Shown here: positions 12,590 through 24,137 of the stretch, piece after piece
Position numbering within the stretch: position 1 is the stretch's first letter
How the letters are laid out: the number at the start of each line of letters is the position of its first letter
Assembly (NCBI RefSeq): GCF_963675165.1
Contig: NC_087378.1
Span: forward strand, 5,203,205-5,267,204
Length of the DNA: 64,000 bases
Reading direction: 5' to 3'
DNA from: Halichondria panicea
Taxonomy: Eukaryota > Porifera > Demospongiae > Suberitida > Halichondriidae
Notes under the pieces: model-generated
Told to the model about the DNA's origin: nothing
The model's input: the letters and a program-made list of their open reading frames with translations, nothing else
The model's database searches: none
Program-made: the position numbers and the translations under genes

Positions 12590-12815
12590 CGTTTTGGTGC
12601 TGCTTTTTATGAGAGGTGCATTTTAAAAAATAGGTGGTGCAATTTTTGGAGAGGTACATTTTTCAGAGAACGACATTTTGCACAGAGGTGCGTTTTTTAG
12701 AGAGGTGAATTTTGTAGAGAGACGTTTTGTACAGAGGTGCGTTTTTTAGAGAGGTGAATTTTGTAGAGAGATGCATTTTGTAGAGAGGCGCATTTTTCAT
12801 AGAGCGTTTTTTCAG
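12590..12815. repeat. Degenerate short tandem repeat
   Basis: About a dozen imperfect units of around 17 bp resembling AGAGAGGTGCATTTTGT, with variants TGAATTTTGT and CGTTTTTT. Lies in the intron before the PHD exon. Non-coding. Confidence 0.75.
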
Positions 12816-13604
12816 CCAACTCCACCCATCATGTGGTTTGGTCAAGACAGCAGCATCTAAAAAATGGCTTTTGCAAACGTACCTCTGCTTTCAAGCGTGA
12901 AAGTAAAAATCATGCACACATGCATGCATGCACTGTCATGCACACAGTAATTTGTTTTCTCAACAGCAACATTTTATTCATGCACACGTCACCATGCCCA
13001 TTAATATTTTGTGCTACTGTATATAATTATACAGAAGACGAGAAACACTGCCAGCAAAATTAATGTGGAGGGAAATTTACGAAGAAGGGAAAACGCATGT
13101 GGGTCGGGTGTGAGGCTGACTCATGCTGGCGATGGTATCACTACACCTGTGTAGGTTTGAAGGAGCTGCCTTTCGAGAGCCAAGTTTGGATATGTCCAAG
13201 CTGTCATCCACCAGCTGGAAAGTTATCCGTGATTAACTGAATAATGCCAAAACTAATTGTACGGTATATACTATTATTATCTATTTACCCAGTTATGGTC
13301 ATAATTACATGCATAATATGTTTGATTTGTGGCATTATAATTATTATAATCCGTTGTCACCATCGTTCAGCCGGTCACTCTTTATCTGCATGGTAAACAT
13401 TCAGTATTACCGGCAGAGAACTCTGATACTGATACTGACATAGAGCACAGGATCCGATTCACATTTTAGTCAGGGGATAGCTGGCCAGATTGACTTTCTA
13501 TTATTAAATAGTCTAGAGCAAGGAATCTAGGTTAGTATTAAACTCCGAGCTGCTATATATAGCGCCTTTGCATACGGGTTGGATTTGCCTGCACAGTACA
13601 GTGT

Positions 13605-13648
13605 AGCCTCGATTCCAAGCCGTTGTTCAAGGGGCTGGAGTCGAGGCT
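13605..13648. repeat. Short hairpin with TAGCCTCG ends
   Basis: TAGCCTCGATTCCAAGCC is followed by its approximate inverse, GGCTGGAGTCGAGGCTA. The same TAGCCTCG end motif recurs at 13978, 25615 and 55322. Confidence 0.55.
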
Positions 13649-13819
13649 AAGTACAGTGCAGTGTTGCTAGACTGGAAACCACGCCCATAGTATAAATCAG
13701 CCGCCCTTCCTTGGGCCTGGGGGCTGCAACAGGTGCAACACATGCAACAGTTGCATTTTTTGTTCTTAATATTCGATCTACCCAAATCAATCCACAAGTG
13801 AGAATACAACAGGCAAATT

Positions 13820-15345
13820 AATAACCAAAGTATGAGAGGTGAATAGTGCCAAAAGAAAACGAATTTGCTGTGTTAGGAGGCGGCGGTGTTTACTTAGTGG
13901 CGGCGGCTTAACCTCGAGGGTGGCGGCAGGTGTCAGTTGTTGATGGCGGCGAGTGTTAGTTGAAGGCGGCAATGTGGTAGCCTCGTTCCCAGGCCTTACT
14001 TTTTCTTGCTGTTGTCACTGTTCATCCATAAATCACAAGAAAGTCATAGTGAGGCAGCAAAGAAAGAAATGGGCGTACAGTTAAGAAAAAGTAAGGCCTG
14101 GTTTGGGAAATCGCGTGATCCACAAGGATTTTTATGAACGTGGGCGATATGTAGCCCACAATCGTGACATAAGGTATTCTCCCACGCATTCAGAGTTAAT
14201 AAAACTGTACTGAGACAACCACCCAAGCTGTGCTGCAAGTCAGATCAGAGAACCAGCGTGGCCAGCTCTGGTGGCAGTAGCTACCTGCTATATGATAATG
14301 ATGACTAAGCTATTCTTGATCTATACTAGCATGTAGAAAGACACAAGAAAAGGTAATAGTCTGATAGAATCTGAACACACAATCTAGACTAGTAGATCAT
14401 CTAGCTAAGCCTAAGGTATATAGCTAGCTATAGTGCTTGCAAACTTCCAGTTCCAAGTCCATGTCCAGCTTGCTGCAGGCAAAGTTTTATTAGTCATAGA
14501 TATCTGCGTGGGCAGTCCAACATCTCTAGCTCAGCATGCCCACGCTCATTTTCACCCTTCTACCACCCTTCTACCCTCACGCGACTTCCCGATACAGGCT
14601 CTCCTTTTTCCTAACTCTACGTCTATTTCTTTCTTTATTCCTCCAATTAATACCGTATTTTATCTCATTGAACGATTAAGACAGTATTTTATCTTATTGA
14701 ACGATCGTGATAAAGAACAGAAAAAGGAGAGCCTGTGTAGAGGCTAGCAATGTGGTTGGTGGCGGCGGCTTAGCCTCGAAAATGTAAAGGCCAGCCGTGA
14801 ATATAGATGAGGTTAGAACCACTTGACCTTAGCTAATAGAGAAACAGAGGGTTGCTCCTGTGCTAGCTAGCCTCGAGACCATGAGCAGCCTGATATCAGG
14901 TCAGCGCTAGAGCAACTGTCTGGACTGGTCTTGACCACTCCACAATCCCTCCCAGACACTAAAAACAAGCTTGAGAAGTAGTCTGCCAAGATAACTTTAA
15001 TGTCAAGTGGTCCAACATTATCTTATTCACATCCACATTAATATATTCGAGGCTAAGCCGCCTCCACCAAGTAAACACCCGACGTAACCTCGAGATTAAG
15101 CCGCCGCCACCATAGATAGAGTCTCATGCCGCCACCAAAAAACACCAGCCGCCACCATAGATAGAAGAAGGAAACAGCCTCCGCCACATTCGAGGTTAAG
15201 CCGCCACCACCTAGTAAATACCCGCCGCCACCTTCGAAATTAAGCCGCCGCCAGCAAGTAAACACCCGCCGCTACCAAACAAACACCCCCCTCCTAAAAA
15301 CATCCTCCTTTTGGCACTACTCACCCCTCATACCAAAGTACACAT
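13820..15345. mobile_element. Foldback-like element with GC-rich repeats in both arms
   Basis: The left arm (about 13820-13980) and right arm (about 15040-15345) are inverted copies. Both carry CATAC/TTTGG flanks, AGTGCCAAAAG, and repeats of GGCGGCGGCTTAACCTCGA with GTGTTTACTTAG. Between them lie a second inverted pair (AGGCCTTACTTTTTCTT, 13993/14103) and a related diverged copy near 14580-14735. No convincing ORF. GC content of the arms contrasts with the AT-rich surroundings. Confidence 0.6.
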
Positions 15346-15510
15346 GTTAATTGGACATGGTCGCCAAACAAAGATTGTGGTTTGGTTACAAATCATTATA
15401 AAGATCTCATTTAACATTAGATCTACCAGGAGTAACATGATTTGTGCTCCTGGTTATAATATATACAGTGCACTAACTACTCATTTATTTTGAAAAGTTT
15501 TTAGTTCTGA

Positions 15511-18467
15511 TTAGAATGTTTTCTGATCAATGACTCTCTGGCCATTTTCATCGTATTCTTTTTTAGAGATCCACATCTTCTTGAAAGTGTCCAAAGCTGC
15601 CAAAATGGAGCCCCTGTAGACATAAAGTATGCACAACACCGGTAATCATATACATGGCGATGCACACTGACTTACCCCATCCAGGTGGAATATAGTCGGT
15701 CCTGGTGAGCCGATATCTAGATGAATGTAGACGGTTTATACACATAATACATTATACCAGGAGTTCGTGTACACATGTATACCATGTGTGCATTAGCAGC
15801 AGACACTTACTCTAATTTTAATGTCTTTGGGTGTCTCTCTCTTTATTTCAGCCAAAAGTCGATCACCAAAACCTATTACCACGAATCAGAGCGTTTACCT
15901 TCACGCACACAAGTCACGTACCTTTAAATAATGTGGAGCCTCCAGAAAGCACTATATTAGAATAGAATGTCTTCCGTAGATCAATATCAGATTTTCTGAT
16001 TGAGTATGCCAATACCTGCAGTATTCAAGTGTTAATAAAACTTTATTATACAGTAGACTCTCGTTAATCCGGTTACCCTTGGGACCACGCTAGCTCAGGA
16101 AATAGCCGCGGCTTAAAAACGACCTTACCTCGAATCTAATGACTACTTTTGCGGTTCTTGTCTCGAGGATAATGTAGGATAATGAATCATTCTGTTCTCT
16201 ATTTAAGTGTAATCCAATTTTATTTGCTAAACCACACCCAAAACATCATATCCGGCCGTAATATACGTATAAAATTACATTGAAAACTTGTTTGGGACAA
16301 CCAGCACTGGCCGGTAAACGGAATAGCGAGTGGCCGTACTTGAGGGTGAGTTTTGTGCAGTAAACATATAGCTAGCATTCCGTGCCAAGCCAAATGGCCG
16401 GTATATCAAGGTGGCCGTACTTCAAAGAGCCGGAATAGCGAGAGTCTACTGTAGTTTGTATTTATGAAATCAACCAATCTCAAGGGCTAGAATCACACAC
16501 ACACACCCCACATGATACATGTAACATTTCTGACCTGATGGATTCCTTCACTCTCCTCTCCAATAAGGTAGGGATGAAAAAGAAGCTCTGGTGCTCTAAA
16601 CCGCGCACGGCCAACCTACATTTTCAGTGGTATACAGGTTGGGCAAAGCTGCATATGTACGTACGTCTATAACAGATCCATCAGGCAGCTTGTACGCAAG
16701 CGTTTCATTGTCAATTTGCTCCTGAAAATAACAATCAATCAAGCAACCAGACATACAAAACAGTACAACTCATTACTCACATCCTTTTGAGGCTGCAATG
16801 TGACATGGCACACTTTCTGTTCAAAGAAGTTAAAAGAGCAAAATGAACACTTACTGTACTACGTAACCGTCAAAATGCACACGGGTATGACAAATTTTAA
16901 CATAATTATTGATGCATCATGTCACCTCTTTCATCTGTCGGACAATCTCAAACTCTGAAGACGTTTTAAAGATGAAACCTTCTCTTCTGAGCAAGCTCTG
17001 CAGGTAGCGTGTCACATCTCGACCAGCCACGTCAGTGCGCATGATAGAATGAGGGAGAGAGAACCCTTGATAGATGGGCACTGCGTGAGTTACACCATCC
17101 CCACAGTCAAGAACAACGCCAGTAGTCCGTCCAGTTGCATATCTACATTAAAAAGCAAGAAAGTAATGTGAATACAGTGATTTGTGCCCTGGCTATGGGA
17201 AATATTTTGTATCTTCAGTGGCATTTGTTGGGGCGACCTTTCATTTTTCTGAGACAAAAATCACCATAATTATAAATTAAAGCAAAGCACCAACGTACAG
17301 ACTGAGAACAGCTTGCATTGAAATGTACAGTGCTGGAACATTGAACGTCTCAAAAAAGATCTGCAACACCAAGACATCATTATATAACATATACACACAT
17401 GTACATGTGATAGATCAACACTACCTCTGCAGCTTTAACTCTGTTTTTCCGTGGATTCAATGGAGCTTCAGTTAGTAATACTGGGTGCTGTAACAATGAC
17501 AAACAACATGGCAACACTGACACTTTAGATACTTCCTCTCTCAAAGGGGTTATAATTATTATGACTTCTTTAAGAGTTAATTACATCTACTCTTACAACT
17601 ACACATTTTACTGCCACATACGTCTTCCGCTTGAGCCTTCAGTTGATCCTTAGAGTACAAAAACTGTGACAGAGAAAAAAGTATCAATTTATCCAAAGAA
17701 GTAGTCATACTCACATTCCATATCTGCTCCATGTCATTCCAGTCGGTCACTATTCCATGCTGCATGGAACGAAACTATGAGGTAAACAAATTTAGTGTTA
17801 TACACATGTACCTCAATGGGATACTTGATATTGAGCAGTCCTCTGTGTTCCTAATGAGAAAAGAAGACACATTTCAACATGCACTGAAAACAAATTTTTA
17901 ACAGATCCCGTCGAGAATTTTAATGGAACTAAAATAGCTTAACATGTACAATCCTATCTAAGAGGTACTTACACTGACTCTATAGAGACTTTATATCTGT
18001 GCTTCTATTATGAAACAGCTCAATATGCATAATAATCTATAACACGTACACTTGTGAATCCAAGATTGATTAAAATTACAAAGTGAACATATTTTTCTAT
18101 TCAAGTTGCATACCTCTGCCTTGGTACCGATGAACATATCGCCTTCCAAGCCTCCTGCCATTAATCTGACGTGCTTGGGACGACCAACACTACACACAGT
18201 GGAGTATATTATTGACAAAACGATGATCCAAAATATCGTTTGCTTACTAGCTTGAGAAGTGTAACTTGGGATACTCCTCCCCAGCAAAGCCAGCCTTGAT
18301 GACTCCAGACCCCTACAATTTACAAAGGGGTGATAACACACTTGAAACGGTCACCACCAACATTAACATACATGTACAAGAATCACAAAATAAACATTGG
18401 TTTAAGTTCATGTTTGGCTTACATTATCGATCACAATAGGCTGGCTTGCAAAAACGTCATAAGACAT
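15511..18467 (-). CDS. ACTR1A: Centractin (actin-related protein 1, dynactin subunit)
   Basis: ARP1, the short filament of dynactin that links dynein to cargo. Sixteen exons: 18467-18423, 18312-18248, 18189-18114, 17850-17812, 17759-17715, 17663-17622, 17487-17425, 17360-17299, 17142-16926, 16816-16781, 16721-16665, 16615-16535, 16015-15922, 15872-15811, 15716-15676, 15613-15511. They give 375 residues (human 376). Seen: [39 protein letters not shown] (ARP1-specific), [20 protein letters not shown], the phosphate loops DNGSG and [22 protein letters not shown], and the C-terminus [14 protein letters not shown] ending QKTF. The match to ARP1 over actin or ARP2/3 is clear at both ends; vertebrate A/B paralogue identity does not apply. 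A 402-bp pogo-like MITE sits in the intron between exons 12 and 13. Confidence 0.95.
16051..16452. mobile_element. Pogo/Tigger-like MITE, family C, copy 1
   Basis: Inverted ends CAGTAGACTCTCGTTAATCC and its complement (CGAGAGTCTACTG), each flanked by TA as expected for TA-target transposons. Internal blocks (GCCGCGGCTTAAAAACGACC, GGTAAACGGAATAGCGAGTG) recur in the copies at 23257-23682 and 61524-61850. About 25 bp near the left end present in copy 2 is absent here. No ORF. Confidence 0.8.
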
Positions 18468-21294
18468 CTTTAATGACTGACTCGATGGTACAGTGGATAT
18501 CGATGGTACAGTATTGAGAGCAGAGTCGAGTCAGAGGAGCAGAGTATCTTTGGACACATACAATTTTACTCATAAGTCCTTTAATTGGAACAGGGTGTGT
18601 TTTATTTGGAAGAAAGATACGGAATATAAAATACCTTCATAGCCAACGCGGTAGTTAAGTTGTTGCCACCAGGTACAGTACCCAAAATGAAGTTCAGTTT
18701 ACGATCATTCGGCACTCACACGTCAATTGAAGTGTCATTGAGAGTCACATTATTCATAATTTTCTTGTAAGTGAAATGCATGCACCCTACAGTCTATTAT
18801 ACACACTGCCCCCTCCCTGGTACATGGTCCCAGTGCCTGAATCTTCAAAAAGTAGTTCATGCTGTTCAGGGGGTAGATATTATCTTATGTCGTGAAACAT
18901 GTGGTCCCCAGAAATATCTAGATCAAGCTATAATATTTGGTTTAGCATAGATGAACAGTTAGAAGGAAGGTACCCTTGAGTAACATCCGCGCTACGCTGC
19001 GGTTTAATCGAGGCCATCACTATTTGTACACACAGTTGATAATAAACTACAAGCAATATGTGCTTAATCTGTGCAACTCACTTTTAATTCATGGTCTATA
19101 AGCTTACCTATTGCAGTAGTCATAACCAGCACGCTGACATGTTACACGTTCCATTAGCGCCTTGGGAACTTATAACTTTATTAGAATGTCTCTTTTTATT
19201 GGGTGTGGTCAGTCAATTTAGCAAGAACTACACATGGCTCACAGACTAGGCGTGTTATAAATTGCTGAAAGAGATGTCTCGAGGAAACACCACTTTCTTA
19301 TTTGAGGGGAGTTACCCAGTAAAATAAAATAATACCCTCATTCATGGCCGTAACGCGGATAGTTTTTTAGGCTCCATTGCAGATTCAATGTAAAAGCATC
19401 ACGTGCACCCACTCCGTTACCAATCCCTCTAACTCTTCAATCTATGGTTTACAGGGACTGAATATTTCAGGTACTTCCCGTAATATTAATTTTGGTCCCC
19501 TATTTGTGTTGAGGTTGACCTTCATAATAATTATTGTCATAAATTTATCGTACTTACTGAAATTCAAAGTTTCAATTGGATTCCTTGTTAAAAAGCGCTT
19601 CTACAGTGGCGGATCCAGGAATGTTGATAGGGGGGTTCCAAAACGGTTAAAATTTTACAAAAGAAAGGTCATCACTTTTCCTAAGCAATGAGCATACGCA
19701 TTAGAGAGCGCTGCCCACATATTAATTGCATGACATCAGCATACGATCACAAGCTGAGTTGCTAGTTGATCTCCAGCGTATTCTTGTGTGAAAGGGGGGG
19801 TTCCATGGAACCCATGGAACCTGTCTGGATCCGCCACTGTTCTATGAGTATCTAATAGAATTGGCATAAGCTTCAACCAGCTAAAAGTTAGCATTTTCCA
19901 TGTATAAATCCCTGTATACAGGAAATGTTCGCGGGTACAAATGTTCACTATTTGGTTTCAGAGCCCTCAGTAGAAATTTTGGGTTCTAATATTTGCAGTT
20001 CGATGCCAGGAAACCACACCCACCAATAGCTTTGCATGTGAAATACCAGTGAGTGGGAGGTTTTTAATTTTCATGTTACTGCCCTACCCTTCCCGTTGTA
20101 TAAATATAAATGAAGCCATAATTAACCACATACCTTCTGGGGCCGAACTCAGACTTTAGTCCATTGACAGTATACATGTGTTGCAGCGCTCTGTTAGAAG
20201 CTTAACAATAGGGACTTCCTTGAGACAGCTAGCTGTTAGTCTAAAAAGTGCCACTCACTAATCTTAGCGCCAGAACAAATTCTTCGTTGCTCTCCAAATG
20301 CGCCTCCAACACCGTTCGCCGTCGCTATAAATAAGCGCCATCTACAGTTCACATATGATAAGCTGCCACCAGAGCAAGCCTGGTCCTTTTAAAAACATGA
20401 CACAGACTAGCAGAGACACTTTATTGAAAGGGTCTCCGTAAAAATGGTATACGAATGCATAAACAATAGACATGCAGACACTACAATTCCGAGGAAGATG
20501 CGGATGCGCTTTGAAAATATGGCCCCTGTCTTCCTATCCACTGCACCTGCAGGATCATGCACTCGACCCACTATCTCAGGGATCCCAGAGGTAATCAGTG
20601 GGGAGAGTGCAACAAAATTAATGCTTGTGCTGTTATCACTGACAACTGTTTAATAGCAGCGGATCTTGACTTTTCTCCGATTAGGCCCTGATAAATTATG
20701 CTTTTTTTCTATGAAACATGTGCCTATTATTCTCAAAAAAAATCTGATTTTTCCCCTGACATAACAAAGTTAAGACTAGACATAAACACAGCACACAACT
20801 GACGCAAGACATACTTAATTATATCGACTTAAACTGATCTATAATATTCAACCACCATTTTTGACATGAGAATGTCGTTATACAAAACTTAATGTAATGA
20901 TCTTTGCCAAAAATTGGCATTGATGCTGTTATTCTAGGCACCAAGAGTTCATGAACTCTTGTAGGCACCTATTACGCTAAATTATTCCGAGCATAATATA
21001 TCAGGGCCTATAGCCCTAATTGTAAGCCTTTGGTTATTCTAGCTATTAATCTACTCTGCAGTTTTATATGCTAATTTTTTCTTCATGAACTGTTCAAATC
21101 TCTTTTTACAGCAATTAATTTTGGTCATAAAATTGTGTGTCCACGTACAAAGTTTGGGCAAACCATATCCACTCCCACTCCTGATATTCAGTGGATAGCT
21201 AGCCATTAGGGTTGTGCATGGCAATTGCTGATTTTGCATAATTATAATTAATACGTACAGTACACATAATCTACAGTGATACACAGTGTAGTAT
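18468..21294. other. Intergenic region, centractin to lipid phosphatase
   Basis: About 2.8 kb. It holds a family E MITE (19604-19839) and a palindrome at 20936-20968 (AAGAGTTCATGAACTCTT inside a GGCACC/GGTGCC-like frame). Open frames such as 20444-20653 lack family features or splice logic. The first coding exon of the downstream phosphatase may be here but I could not identify it. Confidence 0.4.
19604..19839. mobile_element. MITE-like element, family E
   Basis: Ends CAGTGGCGGATCCAGGAA and the inverse of TCTGGATCCGCCACTG; a G-run followed by TTCC lies inside both ends. A relative lies at 45852-46204. No ORF. Confidence 0.7.
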
Positions 21295-21478
21295 ACCGTA
21301 TTACTAGAATGCTTTGCGAGTATCAAACGTATGCGAGCTTTGCGAGGGTTGATCAATGCGCAACAATAAATCGCAAAACCTAGTAAATATTTACACACGA
21401 TCCTGGACAGAACGCAATAGTTAGATTGCAAAGGGTCAACTATTCTGCTGATTTGGCTCATTCGCAAAGGTTGTCTCA
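21295..21478. mobile_element. MITE-like element, family B, uninterrupted copy
   Basis: Starts ACCGTATTACTAGAATGCTT and ends in CTCATTCGCAAAGGTTGTCT. Matches 5840-6307 on both sides of that copy's nested insertion and shares ends with 48668-48895. No ORF. Confidence 0.65.
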
Positions 21479-21555
21479 TAACAGATGGATTGAGACTATG
21501 GCGTATTTAGAGTTTTCATACAGAGGAACTGTACTCGAGATCACTCATTTTGTAG

Positions 21556-22787
21556 GTTACTTGAAGATGCATCACCATATGAAAGAACCATTCATCAAGA
21601 GGAGCTGTGGTTGTATAAGAATCCTGTTTCTGAAGATGATACAGTACCTACTTGGTTGTTATTTGTAAGTCACAGTCAGTGGAATGTACACCAGTCAGTC
21701 TTTCACTGCAGATTATGGCCATTGGTGTACCGTTTGCTTTCATTCTATCCAATTACTTTGCAACTCAAGATAAAAACGACTTCATGCAAGCTACACTATG
21801 TGAGTGCATGTTGTACGTTGCCTGGCTACCTCAGTTTTTTAATACCCAACATTACGCCAGGTTGGTGTCAGTAGGGTTGAGTAGTTGGTCTGAATAGAAA
21901 TTGAAGTATATTATATATTATATACGTTGTGTTTATACCATTTCCCAGGTTTTTCTCTAACTGCACTCTTAACTGGTACCATACTTAACATATTGAAGAT
22001 ATCTGTTGGCAGGTAAGAAGTTGTCATACTGTAGCAACCTCTTTTTCAGACCCTTTACGCACAGGCCAAGACCTGATTTCTTTTACCGATGTTTTCCTTC
22101 TGGAGAAATGACACCAGACCTTCACTGTAACGGAGATGAGGAAGTATTGAAGGAAGGTCGAAAGAGCTTCCCAAGTGGACATAGTGGATGTGAGTGCTTT
22201 TTGTCCCGTTTCTTTATAATGAATCCAGACATTTTGAGAAGAGCGCCCAAATTATAGTTGTATTATGAAGCACCACTAAACTTTCAGCATGTTGACGTAC
22301 ATCAGGCTACATATAATTATGTGTAGAATAAAAGTTCATCTCTGCCCTCCTCATACACTGTTCAGGGATTTTTGCTTGCTTTGGCTTTCTCTGCCTCTAT
22401 CTCGGTGCAAAGCTGCAATGCTGTAGACCAGCTGGTAGGTCTCAGGGATGGAGACTCTGTGCAATGGTAACTCCTGTTGTGGCTGCTTGTGTAGTGGCTA
22501 TCACAAGGATCCAAGATCATAAACATCACACTGAAGGCAGGTTTACATTATACAGTTGTACCTACTGTATATAGCCAGCTATTGTTGGGTTCTTTGTACA
22601 ACAATGCCATGTGATTCCTTCCTGAACAGATGTGATAGCTGGAGGTCTCATTGGCTCCCTATGTGCCCTACTCTGCTATCATCATTACTACCCTCCACTG
22701 TTCCACCTGAACTGTCACTGTCCTTATACACCTGACAACATAGAAAATGGACTGAGTGCGAAGTCTAGTAATGTAGTGATATCATAA
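21556..22787 (+). CDS. PLPP4/PLPP5-like lipid phosphate phosphatase (first exon not found)
   Basis: PAP2-family membrane phosphatase that dephosphorylates phosphatidate-type lipids. Exons 21556-21664, 21712-21799, 21949-22012, 22065-22189, 22366-22536 and 22630-22787 give about 239 residues; the N-terminal exon is missing from my reconstruction. Seen: [20 protein letters not shown] (PLPP4/5 hallmark), motif 1 KISVGRPRP with DFFYRCFP, motif 2 [10 protein letters not shown], and motif 3 as [13 protein letters not shown], where the usual SRxxxxxH has Ser replaced by Thr but keeps Arg and His. Hydrophobic segments flank the motifs. The fifth intron begins GC (GAAG|GCAGGT) rather than GT; the family alignment requires this join. 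The stop lies 67 bp from the convergent BORCS7 stop. Confidence 0.88.
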
Positions 22788-22854
22788 CAATCATCAATCT
22801 GTAATTCTTTGGATATAATAATTGTTATTTATAGGTTGGTGGGTGATGATTACT

Positions 22855-24137
22855 CTAGTGCATGCTTATGAGAGTTTGCATTTGATTCCGAATAACTGTA
22901 GTTTCTTCCATTTTGTGGCCAGTATTGTTCGCTCTAGAGAGAAGTTTTTATACAATAATTAGATAAAACCAATTCTTTTACTCACAAATCCAACGCTGTC
23001 TCCAGGAGCTTTTCCATTTGCCGAAGATTCTGCAGTTAGAAAAACTGTGCCATAACGTCTCATTGATCTTACAACAGTTACTATGCTAGTCTTATAGCAT
23101 GCATGTACTACATTTACACCAAACTCTCTCCACTATGACAGTCACATAGGAAACAGGATCATAAACATTAACAATGTGCATAAGCACAACTAAAAATTAG
23201 GATTTTCCAGTGACGCACAAATAGAACTATAATTCCAGTTTGGCGCTTAGCAATACGGTAGACTCTCGTTAATCCGGTCACCCTTGGGACCATGCAGCTT
23301 GGCCGGAATAGCGAGGTAGCTGCAGCTCAGGAAATAGCCGCGGCTTAAAAACGACCTTACCTCGAATCTAATGACTACTTTTGCGGTTCTTGTCTCGAAG
23401 ATAATGTAGGATAATGAATGCTGTTCTCTATTTAAGTGTAATTCAACTTTATTTGCTAAACCACACCCAAAACGTCATATCCGGCCGTAGTACACGTATA
23501 AAATTACATTGAAAACCTTGTTTGGGACAGCCAGCACTGGCCGGTAAACGGAATAGCGAGTGGCCGTACTTTAGGGTGAGTTTTGTGCAGTAAACATATA
23601 GCTAGCATTCCGTGCCAAGCCAAATGGCCGGTATATTGAGGTGGCCGTACTTCAGAGAGCCAGAATAGCGAGAGTCTACTGTAGAACGAGTAGCTGTTTC
23701 CACAAGGCTATCATAGATCAGCTGTACATGTAGCCTCCGCTTAAGGCCGCGTTATAGTTTCTTTTAATTACCTAAGTGCCAGCAAAAAATAATTACTTGG
23801 CACTCAATTGGAGTAAATTGGCGCTTCAATCTATTAGAGTGGTGCTGCTGCAATTAGAAGAAAGACGGTAAGTATTATAATTATTATTAGCTTACAGATA
23901 ATGTGTTCTCCATTGAAACCTCTTGGCCTGCCATTTTCTTCGCGGATTTCATCAGCATCTGTAGGAAATATCTTGGAGCTAGATCTAGCTATGGCTATAA
24001 CGTACCTCTTTGGATCCTGAATGTTGGCATAAGTTTCTTGCTAATTTCCCACAATCTGTGATCTCATGCTGGAGAAGTAATGTTATCCTGTCTTTAGTTA
24101 CCTTACTGGGCTTCTCTGCTGCTTTAGTACTGGACAT
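22855..24137 (-). CDS. BORCS7: BORC complex subunit 7 (BORCS7-like)
   Basis: Small coiled-coil subunit of BORC, which recruits Arl8 to lysosomes and drives their outward movement. Four exons, 24137-24006, 23958-23896, 23029-22986 and 22933-22855, join in phase to give 105 residues, the length of human BORCS7. Seen: LLLQHEITDCGKLARNLCQ, matching the EKVTTCGTDVIALTKQVL region; MLMKSAKKMAGQEVSMENTL, matching QAARNMVLQEDAILHSEDSL; then NLRQMEKLLETALDL and a helical tail ending MQTLISMH. All splice sites are GT-AG. The exons are too short to stand out singly, but four phase-compatible exons and overall similarity support the call. The third intron position (between 23896 and 23029) holds nested repeats. 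It shares a 206-bp divergent promoter with SLU7. Confidence 0.82.
23195..23870. mobile_element. Family F element carrying a family C MITE
   Basis: The right end, GTGGTGCTGCTGCAATTAG then AAGAAAGACGGTA, and internal GATTTTCCAGTG, GGCTATCATAGATCAG and GGCACTCAATTGGAGTAA match the element at 53266-54193. The left end is degenerate. In an intron of BORCS7. Confidence 0.55.
23257..23682. mobile_element. Pogo/Tigger-like MITE, family C, copy 2
   Basis: Nearly full match to 16051-16452, with the extra CAGCTTGGCCGGAATAGCGA near the left end. Ends GTAGACTCTCGTTAATCCGG and its inverse; the first bases are diverged (CGGTAG). Inserted inside the family F element. Confidence 0.75.

Larger units (their letters stand above)
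11410..13240 (+). pseudogene. PHD-finger protein gene, apparently broken (two in-frame stops)
   Basis: Three exons joined in phase 1: 11410-12021, 12456-12515 and 13035-13240. Exon 1 is Ser/Gln/Pro- and Lys-rich (three tandem copies of about SSSQQxPA, then nuclear-signal-like SPKKKRC and QKKRKERA). Exon 3 encodes a C-terminal PHD finger: EDEKHCQQ, CGGKFTKKGKRMWVGCEAD, SCWRWYHYTCVG, QVWICPSC, then a stop. PHD fingers read histone tails. In-frame TAA codons occur at 11544-11546 and at 13061-13063; the second sits in the first zinc knuckle, where removing AATTAA would restore C-x2-C. Other genes here use TAA as stop, so readthrough by code change is unlikely. No upstream exon with a start codon was found. 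A mobile-element origin is possible but unproven. Confidence 0.6.

Noticed and set aside
20444-20653. ORF of 69 codons upstream of the phosphatase, considered as its missing first exon
   Set aside because: No hydrophobic segment, wrong phase at the GTAATC donor, and no similarity to PLPP N-termini.
21490-21555. ATG at about 21498 as the phosphatase start
   Set aside because: The frame from that ATG (MAYLEFSYRG) is one base out of the PLPP frame; TTTTGTAG before 21556 reads better as a splice acceptor.
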